The position numbers and the translations under genes are program-made. Of a DNA stretch of 10,212 nt, positions 1 to 7,576 are shown one piece after another. How positions within the stretch are numbered: position 1 is the first letter of the stretch; each line of letters opens with the position of its first letter. The notes below the pieces were generated by a model. It was not told the DNA's origin and searched no databases. It was given only the letters and a program-made list of their open reading frames with translations. The stretch is taken from the NCBI GenBank assembly GCA_919902965.1, contig CAKKSJ010000433.1, positions 1 through 10,212 on the forward strand. The letters are read 5' to 3'. The DNA is from Burkholderiales bacterium. Lineage in GTDB: Bacteria; Pseudomonadota; Gammaproteobacteria; Burkholderiales; SG8-39.

Positions 1-395
1 TCCTTGGACAGCACCTGCGCGTCATTGAAGGAGATGTCGCGCGTGAGCCGGATTTCGTTTTGCGGCAGGTAATCGCGGCCGCGGCTGTCGTGGACGCGAA
101 AACTCAGGCGGTAGCGCAACTGGAATTCGCGCACCCGGCCGGAGGTGTCGAAGGAAAGGATGCTCTTGTCGCGGGCTTCGGAAACCAGTGCGAGCGTCGC
201 CTGCGCCTGGGCCGGATCGTCCACCAGCTTAGTGTGCGTGCCGGCAATGACATTGCGCTTGAGTTCCGTACCCAGCGGCGAGATATCGGGAATGGCGATG
301 TAAAGCGTCTCGAACGGCAAGGTGGCCTGGCCGCGCAACTGAAATCCGCAGGCGGCCGTCAGGAGTCCCAACACCAAGATCGCCAGCATGCGCAT
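1..395 (-). CDS. lptE: LPS-assembly lipoprotein LptE (3' end beyond window)
   Basis: LptE is the outer-membrane lipoprotein that plugs the LptD barrel and helps insert lipopolysaccharide into the outer leaflet. The visible 131 residues begin with a short lipoprotein signal (MRMLAILVLGLLTAAC). Cys16 is the lipidation site and is followed by GFQLRG, the typical start of mature LptE/RlpB. The next segment (LPFETLYIAIPD, then TELKRNVIAGT) also fits the family. The lipobox TAAC lacks the usual Leu at -3, though Leu12 lies just upstream. The start is supported by GAGGAG on the minus strand (401-406), 5 nt before the ATG. The gene follows leuS by 13 nt, matching the conserved leuS-lptE(-holA) order, so it is probably co-transcribed with leuS. 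The family is usually about 170 aa, so some 40 C-terminal residues lie outside the window. A second in-frame ATG at codon 3 is possible but would shorten the basic N-region. Confidence 0.9.
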   Translation of the reverse strand, partial: MRMLAILVLGLLTAACGFQLRGQATLPFETLYIAIPDISPLGTELKRNVIAGTHTKLVDDPAQAQATLALVSEARDKSILSFDTSGRVREFQLRYRLSFRVHDSRGRDYLPQNEIRLTRDISFNDAQVLSK

Positions 396-408
396 CGATG
401 CTCCTCGC

Positions 409-3015
409 TCAGACCACCACGTTCACCAGCCGGCCGGGCACGACGACGATTTTCTTCACCGTCTGTCCGGAGACGAATTTCTGCACCTGCTCGTTCGCGA
501 TCGCGGCGGCTTCGATGGCGTCTTTGCCGGCCGTCTTGGCGACGCGGATATTGCCGCGCAGCTTGCCGTTTACTTGCACCACCAGTTCGATTTCGTCCTG
601 CTCCAGCGCCGCCGGGTCGGGTTCGGGCCAAGGCGCATGCAGGATGTCCTCGCCGTAGCCGAGTTCGCGCCACAACGCGTGCGTGATGTGCGGCGCGATG
701 GGCGAGAGCAGGCGCAGAAGGATCGACATGCCTTCGGCGAGCGTGGGATTGACCGCGGCGTCCGCGCCCGCGGCGCGTTCCAGCGCGTTGAGGATTTTCA
801 TGCAGGCGGAGGCGACGGTATTGAACTGGTGCTTGCTCAGGTCGTAATTAGCCTGTTTCAGCGTCAGGTGTATTTCCCGGCGCGATTCCTTGTGTGGCGC
901 CGGGATGCCGTCCGGCTTGGCCGGGCCGAGTCGGGCTTGGTGCTCATGCGCGTAGGCCCACAGGCGTTTCAGAAAACGGAACGCGCCCTGCACGCCGGAG
1001 TCGGACCACTCCAGCGTCTGTTCCGGCGGACTCGCGAACATCATGAAAAAGCGCGCCGTGTCGGCGCCGTAGTTTTCCATCAGCGACTGCGGATCGACGC
1101 CGTTGTTCTTCGACTTGGACATGGTGCCGATGCCGCCATACTCCACCGGCTCGCCGTCGGCCCTGAGCCGGGCTTCGACGCGCTGCCCTTTGTCGTCCAG
1201 GCGCCATTCGATTTCGCTGGGGTTGTAGTAAGTGACGCGCCCGGCGCCGCTTTTGCGCAAATAGATTTCGTTCAGCACCATGCCCTGGGTAAGCAGTTTG
1301 GCGAACGGTTCCTCGAATCCGACCAACTGGAGGTCGTGCATCACCTTGGTCCAGAAGCGCGAATACAGGAGGTGCAGGATGGCATGCTCAATGCCGCCGA
1401 TGTACTGGTCCACCGGCAGCCAGTAATTCACGCGCTCGTCCACCATCTGCGCCGCGCCCGGACAGGCATAGCGGATGTAATACCAGGACGAATCGACGAA
1501 GGTGTCCATGGTGTCGGTCTCGCGCCGCGCGCTCTTGCCGCAGCGCGGGCAGGCGCAGTCGCGAAACGCTGCATGCCTGGCGAGTGGGTTGCCCGAACCG
1601 TCCGGGACCAGATCCTCGGGCAGGGTCACCGGCAGGTCCTTGTCGGGCACCGGCACTGCGCCGCAGGCCTCGCAGTGAATAATCGGAATCGGCGTGCCCC
1701 AGTAGCGCTGGCGCGAAATGCCCCAGTCGCGCAAACGCCACACCACTTGTTTGTCGCCCAGGCCCCTGGCGCGCAGGTCGGCAGCGATGGCGTCGGTCGC
1801 CTGTTCGTAATCCAGGCCGTCGTACTTGCCCGAATTGATGCAGGTTCCGTAATCGGCGTATTCGGACCGCCACGGTTCCGGCACGGCATCGCCCGCAGGC
1901 GTGCGGATCACGCATTTGATCGGCAGCTTGTATTTCAGCGCGAAGGCGTAGTCGCGTTCGTCATGTCCCGGCACGCCCATTACCGCGCCTTCGCCGTAAC
2001 TCATCAGCACGTAGTTGCCGACCCACACCGGAATCTGCTCCCCCGAAATCGGATGGGTCACGCTGAGGCCGGCAGGCATGCCTTTCTTTTCCTGTAGCGC
2101 GAGATCGGCTTCCTGCACGCTGCCGCGTTTGCACGCGTCGATGAAAGCCGCGAGTTCCGCATTGCTGCCGGCGGCATAGGTGGCGAGCGGATGCTCGGCC
2201 GCCACGGCGCAAAAGGTGACGCCCATGATGGTATCGGCGCGCGTGGTAAATACCTTGAGCAGCTTTTGCCCGCCCCCGATGGTGTAGGGAAAGGCGAAAT
2301 TCACGCCATGGCTTTTGCCGATCCAGTTGGCCTGCATGGTTTTCACGCGCTCCGGCCAGCCGGGGAGTGTGTCCAGGGCGGCGAGCAGCTCTTCGGCGTA
2401 GGCGGTGATCTTCATGTAGTACATCGGGATTTCGCGCTTTTCCACCAGCGCGCCGGTGCGCCAGCCGCGTCCGTCGATCACCTGTTCGTTGGCGAGAACA
2501 GTCTGGTCCACCGGGTCCCAGTTGACGCTGCCGGTCTTCAGGTACATGAGCCCTTTTTCGAGCATGCGCAGGAACAGCCACTGGTTCCATTTGTAGTACT
2601 CGGGCCGGCAGGTGGTGACTTCGCGCGACCAGTCCAGGGCGAAGCCCAGCGACTGGAGCTGCTTTTTCATGTAGGCGATGTTGTCGAAGGTCCACTTCGC
2701 CGGCGGCACGCCGTTGGCCATCGCGGCGTTCTCGGCCGGCAGCCCGAACGCGTCCCAGCCCATGGGTTGCAGCACGTTGTAGCCGCGCATGCGGTGATAG
2801 CGAGTGAGCGCGTCGCCGATGGTGTAGTTGCGCACATGTCCCATGTGCAGCTTCCCCGAAGGATAGGGAAACATCGACAGGCAATAATATTTCGGGCGGG
2901 CGGCTGTTCCCGCGCTTTTTCCAGACGGCTCTTCGGTGGCGCGGAATGCCTGGGTGTTCTCCCAATGCTTCTGGGCGGCGCGTTCTAGGGTTTCGGCGTG
3001 GTACTGGGCTTGCAT
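409..3015 (-). CDS. leuS: leucyl-tRNA synthetase (LeuRS)
   Basis: Class Ia aminoacyl-tRNA synthetase that attaches leucine to tRNA-Leu in the cytoplasm. At 868 aa it is full length (E. coli about 860). Features in order: the HIGH-type motif HMGH at residues 57-60 inside PYPSGKLHMGHVRNYTIGD; the CP1 editing domain with the Thr-rich TTRADT (257-262) and GHDERD (350-355), whose D352 and D355 lie in the region that hydrolyses mischarged tRNA; a zinc-knuckle-like insertion with CEAC (448-451) and CPRC (489-492) before RRETDTMDTF; the KMSKS loop, here TMSKS (631-635); then the anticodon-binding domain and a C-terminal LVVQVNGKLRG tail. The reading frame stays open upstream to 3438, but that part is antisense to uvrD. 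Homology to the LeuRS N-terminus begins at the chosen ATG (MQAQYHAETLE). No strong Shine-Dalgarno is seen. The first gene of a leuS-lptE unit with its own promoter. Confidence 0.97.
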   Translation of the reverse strand: MQAQYHAETLERAAQKHWENTQAFRATEEPSGKSAGTAARPKYYCLSMFPYPSGKLHMGHVRNYTIGDALTRYHRMRGYNVLQPMGWDAFGLPAENAAMANGVPPAKWTFDNIAYMKKQLQSLGFALDWSREVTTCRPEYYKWNQWLFLRMLEKGLMYLKTGSVNWDPVDQTVLANEQVIDGRGWRTGALVEKREIPMYYMKITAYAEELLAALDTLPGWPERVKTMQANWIGKSHGVNFAFPYTIGGGQKLLKVFTTRADTIMGVTFCAVAAEHPLATYAAGSNAELAAFIDACKRGSVQEADLALQEKKGMPAGLSVTHPISGEQIPVWVGNYVLMSYGEGAVMGVPGHDERDYAFALKYKLPIKCVIRTPAGDAVPEPWRSEYADYGTCINSGKYDGLDYEQATDAIAADLRARGLGDKQVVWRLRDWGISRQRYWGTPIPIIHCEACGAVPVPDKDLPVTLPEDLVPDGSGNPLARHAAFRDCACPRCGKSARRETDTMDTFVDSSWYYIRYACPGAAQMVDERVNYWLPVDQYIGGIEHAILHLLYSRFWTKVMHDLQLVGFEEPFAKLLTQGMVLNEIYLRKSGAGRVTYYNPSEIEWRLDDKGQRVEARLRADGEPVEYGGIGTMSKSKNNGVDPQSLMENYGADTARFFMMFASPPEQTLEWSDSGVQGAFRFLKRLWAYAHEHQARLGPAKPDGIPAPHKESRREIHLTLKQANYDLSKHQFNTVASACMKILNALERAAGADAAVNPTLAEGMSILLRLLSPIAPHITHALWRELGYGEDILHAPWPEPDPAALEQDEIELVVQVNGKLRGNIRVAKTAGKDAIEAAAIANEQVQKFVSGQTVKKIVVVPGRLVNVVV

Positions 3016-3043
3016 GGAGGTTTCGCAGTGTGACGAATGGCGC

Positions 3044-3049
3044 ATTATA
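3044..3049 (-). promoter_or_regulatory. candidate -10 box of the leuS promoter
   Basis: On the minus strand this reads TATAAT, a perfect sigma-70 -10 hexamer, in the divergent gap between leuS and uvrD. Transcription would start near 3037, giving a leader of only about 22 nt before the leuS ATG. No good -35 hexamer is found at 16-18 bp; ATCTGT or CATCTG would occupy that position. The call rests on the -10 and its placement. Confidence 0.5.
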
Positions 3050-3145
3050 CAAGCCCGACTCGCGCTACAGATGAATCCGGCCGCGGCAGCGCAAGTAATT
3101 GCGCATCTTCGCGAAATCTCCGCCTGCCCGGTCTTGCTGCTGCGG

Positions 3146-3151
3146 TAAAAT
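3146..3151 (+). promoter_or_regulatory. candidate -10 box of the uvrD promoter
   Basis: TAAAAT, five of six matches to TATAAT, lies 30 nt before the uvrD ATG in the divergent leuS/uvrD gap. The -35 position holds only CCTGCC-like sequence, so this is a weak prediction. I found no LexA box (CTG-N10-CAG) here, although E. coli uvrD is LexA-regulated. Confidence 0.3.
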
Positions 3152-3181
3152 CGCGCTTCGAAAAACCACGCCTGCCGCACG

Positions 3182-5326
3182 ATGTCGCTACTCGCCAATC
3201 TCAATCCGGAACAGCTCGCCGCCGTCACCCTGCCGAACCAGTCGGCGCTGATCCTTGCCGGCGCGGGCTCGGGCAAGACGCGCGTGCTCACCACGCGCAT
3301 CGCCTGGCTGATCCAGACGGGCAATGTCAGTCCTGCGGGCGTACTCGCAGTGACCTTCACCAACAAGGCGGCGAAGGAAATGCTCACGCGCATTTCCGCC
3401 ATGCTGCCGGTATCCACCCGCGGCATGTGGGTGGGCACTTTTCACGGACTGTGCAACCGGCTGCTGCGCGCGCACCACCGCGACGCGGGCTTGCCGCAGC
3501 TGTTCCAGATACTCGATTCGGGCGACCAGTTATCCCTGGTGAAGCGCGTGCTCAAATCGATGCATGTGGATGAAAACCGGTTTGCGCCCAAGCAGGTGCA
3601 GCATTACATCAACGCCAACAAGGAAGAGGGCAAACGCGCGAGCGAAGCCGAAGCCTACGACGAGTTCAGCCGCCGCTACGCGGAAATCTACGCCGCCTAC
3701 GACGAGCAGTGCCAGCGCGAGGGTGCGGTCGATTTTGCCGAGCTGCTATTGCGCAGCTTCGAGCTGCTGTCGAAAAACGAAATCCTGCGCGAGCACTACC
3801 GCGCACGCTTTCGCCACATACTGGTGGACGAGTTCCAGGATACCAACCGCCTGCAGTACCGCTGGCTCAAGCTGCTGACCGGACCCGGCAGCGTGATATT
3901 CGCGGTCGGGGACGATGACCAGTCGATCTACGCCTTCCGCGGCGCAAATGTCGGCAACATGGCCGATTTCGAGCGCGACTTTCATGTCGAGAATGTGATC
4001 CGCCTGGAGCAGAACTACCGCTCGCATGGAAACATCCTGGATGCGGCCAATGCGCTGATTTCCAACAATCGCAAGCGCCTGGGCAAGAATCTGTGGACCG
4101 CCGCAGGACATGGCGAGCCGCTGCGCGTGTACGAGGCGCAGACCGACGGCTATGAGGCGCACTGGCTGGCCGAGGAAGTGCAGGCGCTCAACCGCGACGG
4201 TCTCGCGCGGCGTGAAATCGGCGTGCTCTACCGCTCCAACGCGCAGTCGCGCATCCTGGAGCACGCCCTGTTCTCCGCCGGCGTTCCCTACCGCGTCTAC
4301 GGCGGGCTGCGTTTCTTCGAGCGCCTGGAAGTCAAGCATGCGCTCGCCTATCTGCGGCTGATCGCGAGCTCGGAGGACGACAGCGCTTTCCTGCGCGTGG
4401 TCAATTTTCCCGCGCGCGGCATCGGCGCGCGATCCATCGAGGCGCTGCAGGACGCGGCCAGGGCCGGCAAGTCCAGTCTCTACCTTGCGGTGCCTAAGCT
4501 GGCCGGCAAGGCCGGCAATGCGCTGGGCGCATTCGCTGCCATGATCGAGGCCCTGCGCCGCGAGGCCGCAGGCCTGGCGCTGCCCGAAATCGTGGAGCAC
4601 ATGCTGGCCAAAACCGGGTTGCTCGCGCATTTCCAGGCGGAGAAGGACGGCGCCGACCGGCTGGAAAACCTGAAGGAACTCGTCAACGCGGCCGCATTAT
4701 TCGTGCAAGAGGAGGACGGTCAGCAGGATCTGGCCGCGTTTCTCGCGCATGCCGCGCTGGAAGCCGGCGAGCATCAGGCGGGCGAGGGCGCGGACGCGCT
4801 GCAGCTGATGACCGTGCATTCGGCCAAGGGCCTGGAGTTCCAGGCGGTGTTCGTCACCGGCCTGGAAGACGGCCTGTTCCCGCACGATCAGAGCCGCAAC
4901 GAGGCCGATGGTCTGGAGGAGGAGCGGCGCCTGATGTACGTGGCGATCACACGCGCGCGCGCGCGCCTGTACCTGTCGTTCGCGCAGAGCCGCATGCTGC
5001 ACGGGCAGACGCTTCCGAAAGTGGCCTCACGCTTTCTCGACGAGATACCGGCCGGCCTGGTGAAGTGGCTGACGCCGCGCCTGGGCGCCCTGCCTTTGCA
5101 CGAGCCTGTGCTCGCATCGGCGCGGGATTCCGACATACCCAAGTCTCTGCCGCGTGCGACCCAGATGGGCTGGCGTATCGGACAGAACGTAATGCACGCC
5201 AAGTTCGGTCAGGGCGTGATCGTCGATGCCGAAGGCCAGGGGCCGGATGCGCGCCTGCAAATCAATTTCGGCCGCCAGGGCATGAAATGGCTGGCGCTGG
5301 AATACGCCAAGCTGAGCGCGGCCTAG
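3182..5326 (+). CDS. uvrD: DNA helicase II, UvrD/PcrA type
   Basis: ATP-dependent 3'-5' DNA helicase of superfamily 1A. UvrD removes the UvrC-cut oligonucleotide in nucleotide excision repair, unwinds DNA in mismatch repair and displaces RecA. The 714-aa protein is close to E. coli UvrD (720 aa). Visible motifs: Q-motif region LNPEQLAAV (7-15); Walker A GAGSGKT (27-33); motif Ia TFTNKAA; MWVGTFHGL; Walker B DEFQDT (216-221); motif III GDDDQSIYAFRG (from 243); motif IV EQNYRS (276-281); motif V MTVHSAKGLEF; motif VI YVAITRAR (586-593), with R591 as the arginine finger. The C-terminus from about 664 (WRIGQNVMHAKFGQG) matches the Tudor-like tail of UvrD/PcrA that binds RNA polymerase, which favours UvrD over Rep. 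The ATG at 3182 puts homology at the right place, but there is no clear Shine-Dalgarno. Divergent from leuS and convergent with feoB. Confidence 0.95.
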   Translation: MSLLANLNPEQLAAVTLPNQSALILAGAGSGKTRVLTTRIAWLIQTGNVSPAGVLAVTFTNKAAKEMLTRISAMLPVSTRGMWVGTFHGLCNRLLRAHHRDAGLPQLFQILDSGDQLSLVKRVLKSMHVDENRFAPKQVQHYINANKEEGKRASEAEAYDEFSRRYAEIYAAYDEQCQREGAVDFAELLLRSFELLSKNEILREHYRARFRHILVDEFQDTNRLQYRWLKLLTGPGSVIFAVGDDDQSIYAFRGANVGNMADFERDFHVENVIRLEQNYRSHGNILDAANALISNNRKRLGKNLWTAAGHGEPLRVYEAQTDGYEAHWLAEEVQALNRDGLARREIGVLYRSNAQSRILEHALFSAGVPYRVYGGLRFFERLEVKHALAYLRLIASSEDDSAFLRVVNFPARGIGARSIEALQDAARAGKSSLYLAVPKLAGKAGNALGAFAAMIEALRREAAGLALPEIVEHMLAKTGLLAHFQAEKDGADRLENLKELVNAAALFVQEEDGQQDLAAFLAHAALEAGEHQAGEGADALQLMTVHSAKGLEFQAVFVTGLEDGLFPHDQSRNEADGLEEERRLMYVAITRARARLYLSFAQSRMLHGQTLPKVASRFLDEIPAGLVKWLTPRLGALPLHEPVLASARDSDIPKSLPRATQMGWRIGQNVMHAKFGQGVIVDAEGQGPDARLQINFGRQGMKWLALEYAKLSAA

Positions 5327-5347
5327 AGCGGCGGGTTCAGCCGGCTC
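5326..5347. terminator. weak hairpin between convergent uvrD and feoB
   Basis: GAGCGGC and GCCGGCTC form a stem of about 7 bp with one bulged G and a 7-nt loop. It spans both stop codons and the 10-nt gap between them. There is no T-run on either side, so it does not look like a standard intrinsic terminator. It could slow both convergent transcripts. Listed as a weak candidate because nothing better is present. Confidence 0.2.
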
Positions 5348-7250
5348 CCATGGCCAGTGCCAGTCTGTAAGTGATGAACGAGGCGGCATAGGCCAGCGCA
5401 AACAGATAGCCCAGCATGATCAGCGGCGTGGTCCAGCCGCTGGTTTCGCGCTTTACCGCCGCGATCGTAGCCAGACACTGCGGCGCAAACACATACCAGG
5501 CGAGCAGAGACAGGGCGGTGGCCAGGCTCCAGCTCTGCGCGATCAGCGGGGCAAGCGCTTGCGCCGTGTTGTCAGCCGCCGCGGAGAGCGCGTACACGGT
5601 GGCCAGCGCGCTTACTGCCACTTCCCGCGCCGCCAATCCCGGCACCAGCGCAATGCTGATCTGCCAATTGAAGCCGATCGGCTCAAGAACCACCGCCAGC
5701 GCGCGTCCCAACGATCCCGCCGCGCTGTACTCGATGGCTGCCCCGGTTGCCCCGACTGGGGGCGCCGGAAAGCTCGCCAGAAACCACAGCAGAACGGTCA
5801 GGGTGAGGATGATGGTGCCGACGCGCCGCAGGAATATGACTACCCTCTGCCAGATGCCGATGGCGATGTTGCGCACGGTCGGCAAGTGGTAGCTGGGCAA
5901 TTCCATCATTAGCGGGCGCACCTGGCGCCCGACGCTGGTGAAGTACTTGAGCACCAGGGCGACGGCAAGCGCGCCGACGATGCCCGCAAGGTACAAGGCC
6001 GACAGGACCAGTCCCTGCAACTCCAGCCCGCCCCAGACCTCGCGCTTCGGAATAAAGGCACCGATCAGCAACGCATAAACAGGCAGGCGCGCCGAGCAGG
6101 TCATCAGCGGCGCGATCATAATGGTCACCAGCCGGTCGCGCGGATTGGCGATGGCGCGCGCGGCCATGATGCCGGGGATGGCGCAGGCGAAACTCGACAG
6201 CAGGGGGATGAAAGAGCGGCCGCTCAGGCCGACGCCGCCCATCAGCCGGTCGAGCAGGAAAGCGGCACGCGGCAGGTAGCCCGACTCCTCCAGCACCAGG
6301 ATGAAGAAGAAAAGAATCACGATCTGCGGCAGGAACACGATCACACCGCCGGCGCCGGCAATCACGCCATCTACGACCAGGCTCTTGAGCCACGTATCGG
6401 GCAAAACCGCGCTCACTGCCGCGCTGAGTCCGGCGGTTGCCGTCTCGATCAGGGCCATCGGTGCCTCGGCCCAGGCGAATACCGCCTGGAACACCAGGAA
6501 TAGTATCGACGCCAGCAGCAGCGGCCCGACCACCGGGTGCAGCGCCAAGTTGTCGATGCGATCACTCGCCGTGTGCGGCACGACTTCGTCCAGTCCCAGG
6601 CGCTGCAGGATGTGGCGTACCGCTGCGTGGTCGGACTCGTTGCTATGGGCATCGCCGGGCGTTGCCGGCGCGGCGAGGCCGGGCGCAGGTGTCGTCCGGG
6701 CAATCGAGCGCCAGAGGTCCTGATCGTCGAACAGCGCGAGCAGCGGCTCCGCGCCCGCGCTCTGAACGGCGACGGTGTTGACCACAGGCATGCCGAGTTC
6801 GGCGGCCAGCGCCTCTGGTGGAACCTTGATGCCGCGTTTCTCGGCCAGATCGGTCATGTTGAGCGCCACGATGCAGGGCAGGCCCAGCCGTTTGACCGCC
6901 AGCGCCAGACGCAGATTGCGCCGCAGGTTGGTGGCGTCGACCACGCACACCACCAAATCCGGCCGTTTCTCGCCGGCGGCACGACCGAAGAGCACGTCGC
7001 AGGTCACGCGCTCGTCCGGCGAGCGCGGATACAGGCTGTAAGCGCCCGGCAGATCGAGTACGCGCAGCGACTTGCCCGCAGGCGTGGTAAGCCGGCCCTC
7101 CTTGCGTTCGACCGTCACACCTGCATAGTTGGCGACCTTTTGCCGGCTGCCGGTGAGCAAATTGAACAGTGCGGTCTTGCCGCAGTTGGGATTGCCGACC
7201 AGGGCCAGCAGCGGTCCGCTGGCGTGGAAGTGAATCACGGCTTGATTCAT
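5337..7250 (-). CDS. feoB: ferrous iron transport protein B (FeoB)
   Basis: Inner-membrane Fe2+ importer with an N-terminal GTPase. G-domain motifs: G1 GNPNCGKT (19-26), G2 Thr in GVTVE (44-48), G3 DLPG (66-69), G4 NMTD (131-134), and a likely G5 at VQSAGAE (162-168). A short helical linker follows to about residue 235. The membrane domain (about 237-634) has roughly eight hydrophobic segments and the conserved FeoB signatures FACAIPGIMAAR (354-365), PLMTCSARLPVYALLIGAF (from 381), REVAVSALATVYALS (from 542) and YVFAPQCLATIAAVKRET (586-603), including cysteines at 356, 385 and 592. At 637 aa it is shorter than E. coli FeoB (773), but all core parts are present, so it is a compact form and not a truncation. 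The ATG overlaps the feoA stop by 4 nt, with GAGGAG at 7259-7264 as ribosome binding site. No feoC follows; the next gene is convergent uvrD. Confidence 0.96.
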   Translation of the reverse strand: MNQAVIHFHASGPLLALVGNPNCGKTALFNLLTGSRQKVANYAGVTVERKEGRLTTPAGKSLRVLDLPGAYSLYPRSPDERVTCDVLFGRAAGEKRPDLVVCVVDATNLRRNLRLALAVKRLGLPCIVALNMTDLAEKRGIKVPPEALAAELGMPVVNTVAVQSAGAEPLLALFDDQDLWRSIARTTPAPGLAAPATPGDAHSNESDHAAVRHILQRLGLDEVVPHTASDRIDNLALHPVVGPLLLASILFLVFQAVFAWAEAPMALIETATAGLSAAVSAVLPDTWLKSLVVDGVIAGAGGVIVFLPQIVILFFFILVLEESGYLPRAAFLLDRLMGGVGLSGRSFIPLLSSFACAIPGIMAARAIANPRDRLVTIMIAPLMTCSARLPVYALLIGAFIPKREVWGGLELQGLVLSALYLAGIVGALAVALVLKYFTSVGRQVRPLMMELPSYHLPTVRNIAIGIWQRVVIFLRRVGTIILTLTVLLWFLASFPAPPVGATGAAIEYSAAGSLGRALAVVLEPIGFNWQISIALVPGLAAREVAVSALATVYALSAAADNTAQALAPLIAQSWSLATALSLLAWYVFAPQCLATIAAVKRETSGWTTPLIMLGYLFALAYAASFITYRLALAMGAG

Positions 7251-7543
7251 GCTTTGCGCTCCTCAAGATTTGCACGGTCCACCTCTGCCACCCGCACGCA
7301 AGCCGCTTCGGCGCGGCGCAGGGCAAAGGTCGATTGGCCGATGCGCACAACCAACGGATCACCGCCGGGCAGGCCACGCGCCATCAGCATCACCTGTTCG
7401 CCAACGATGAAACCGATTTCTTCCAGCCAGCGCGCCCATTCCGGCGCGGCATGCGGCGCCTGAACCTGTTGCACAGTCATTGCGTGACCGATCAATGCGA
7501 GATCGAGCGTCGCGCCTGAAATTCCATTTTCGATTTTCTTCAT
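7247..7543 (-). CDS. feoA: ferrous iron transport protein A (FeoA)
   Basis: Small cytoplasmic SH3-like protein that works with FeoB in Fe2+ uptake. The 98 aa are slightly longer than E. coli FeoA (75 aa), with about 15 extra residues at the N-terminus and a short charged tail. Family features are GHAMTVQQV, then LEEIGFIVGEQVMLMARG, PGGDPLVVRIGQSTFALRRAEA and a final V-strand, which are the strands of the SH3-like fold. The stop overlaps the feoB start (ATGA), indicating translational coupling. The gene lies 33 nt after the outer-membrane protein gene. The ATG at 7543 is preceded on the minus strand by GTGGGGTC about 4 nt upstream and by GGAAGAGG about 18 nt upstream, so the ribosome binding site is not certain. 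Confidence 0.93.
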   Translation of the reverse strand: MKKIENGISGATLDLALIGHAMTVQQVQAPHAAPEWARWLEEIGFIVGEQVMLMARGLPGGDPLVVRIGQSTFALRRAEAACVRVAEVDRANLEERKA

Positions 7544-7576
7544 GTTGACCCCACGGGTTGACCTCTTCCTTCTCGC

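Noticed and set aside
388..2097. Long plus-strand open frame (569 codons) opposite leuS
   Set aside because: Antisense to a fully recognisable LeuRS. Its translation is rich in Arg, His and Val with no family motif, as expected for the complement of GC-rich coding DNA.
3050..3181. LexA (SOS) box upstream of uvrD
   Set aside because: I looked for CTG-N10-CAG on both strands. A CTGTAG occurs near 3065-3070 on the minus strand, but the partner half-site is missing.
3016..3438. N-terminal extension of leuS by 141 codons
   Set aside because: This part is antisense to the first quarter of uvrD and lacks LeuRS homology. LeuRS similarity starts at the ATG at 3015, just below a TATAAT box.
4950..4970. 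Alternating GC tract (ACGCGCGCGCGCGCG-like) as a possible slippage site or Z-DNA element
   Set aside because: It lies in helicase motif VI and encodes the needed TRARAR residues; the frame continues normally to the Tudor-like tail.
5337..7250. feoB as a truncated gene, because it is about 135 residues shorter than E. coli FeoB
   Set aside because: All GTPase motifs, the gate-type membrane signatures and a final membrane segment are present and the frame is intact, so it is a compact but complete FeoB.
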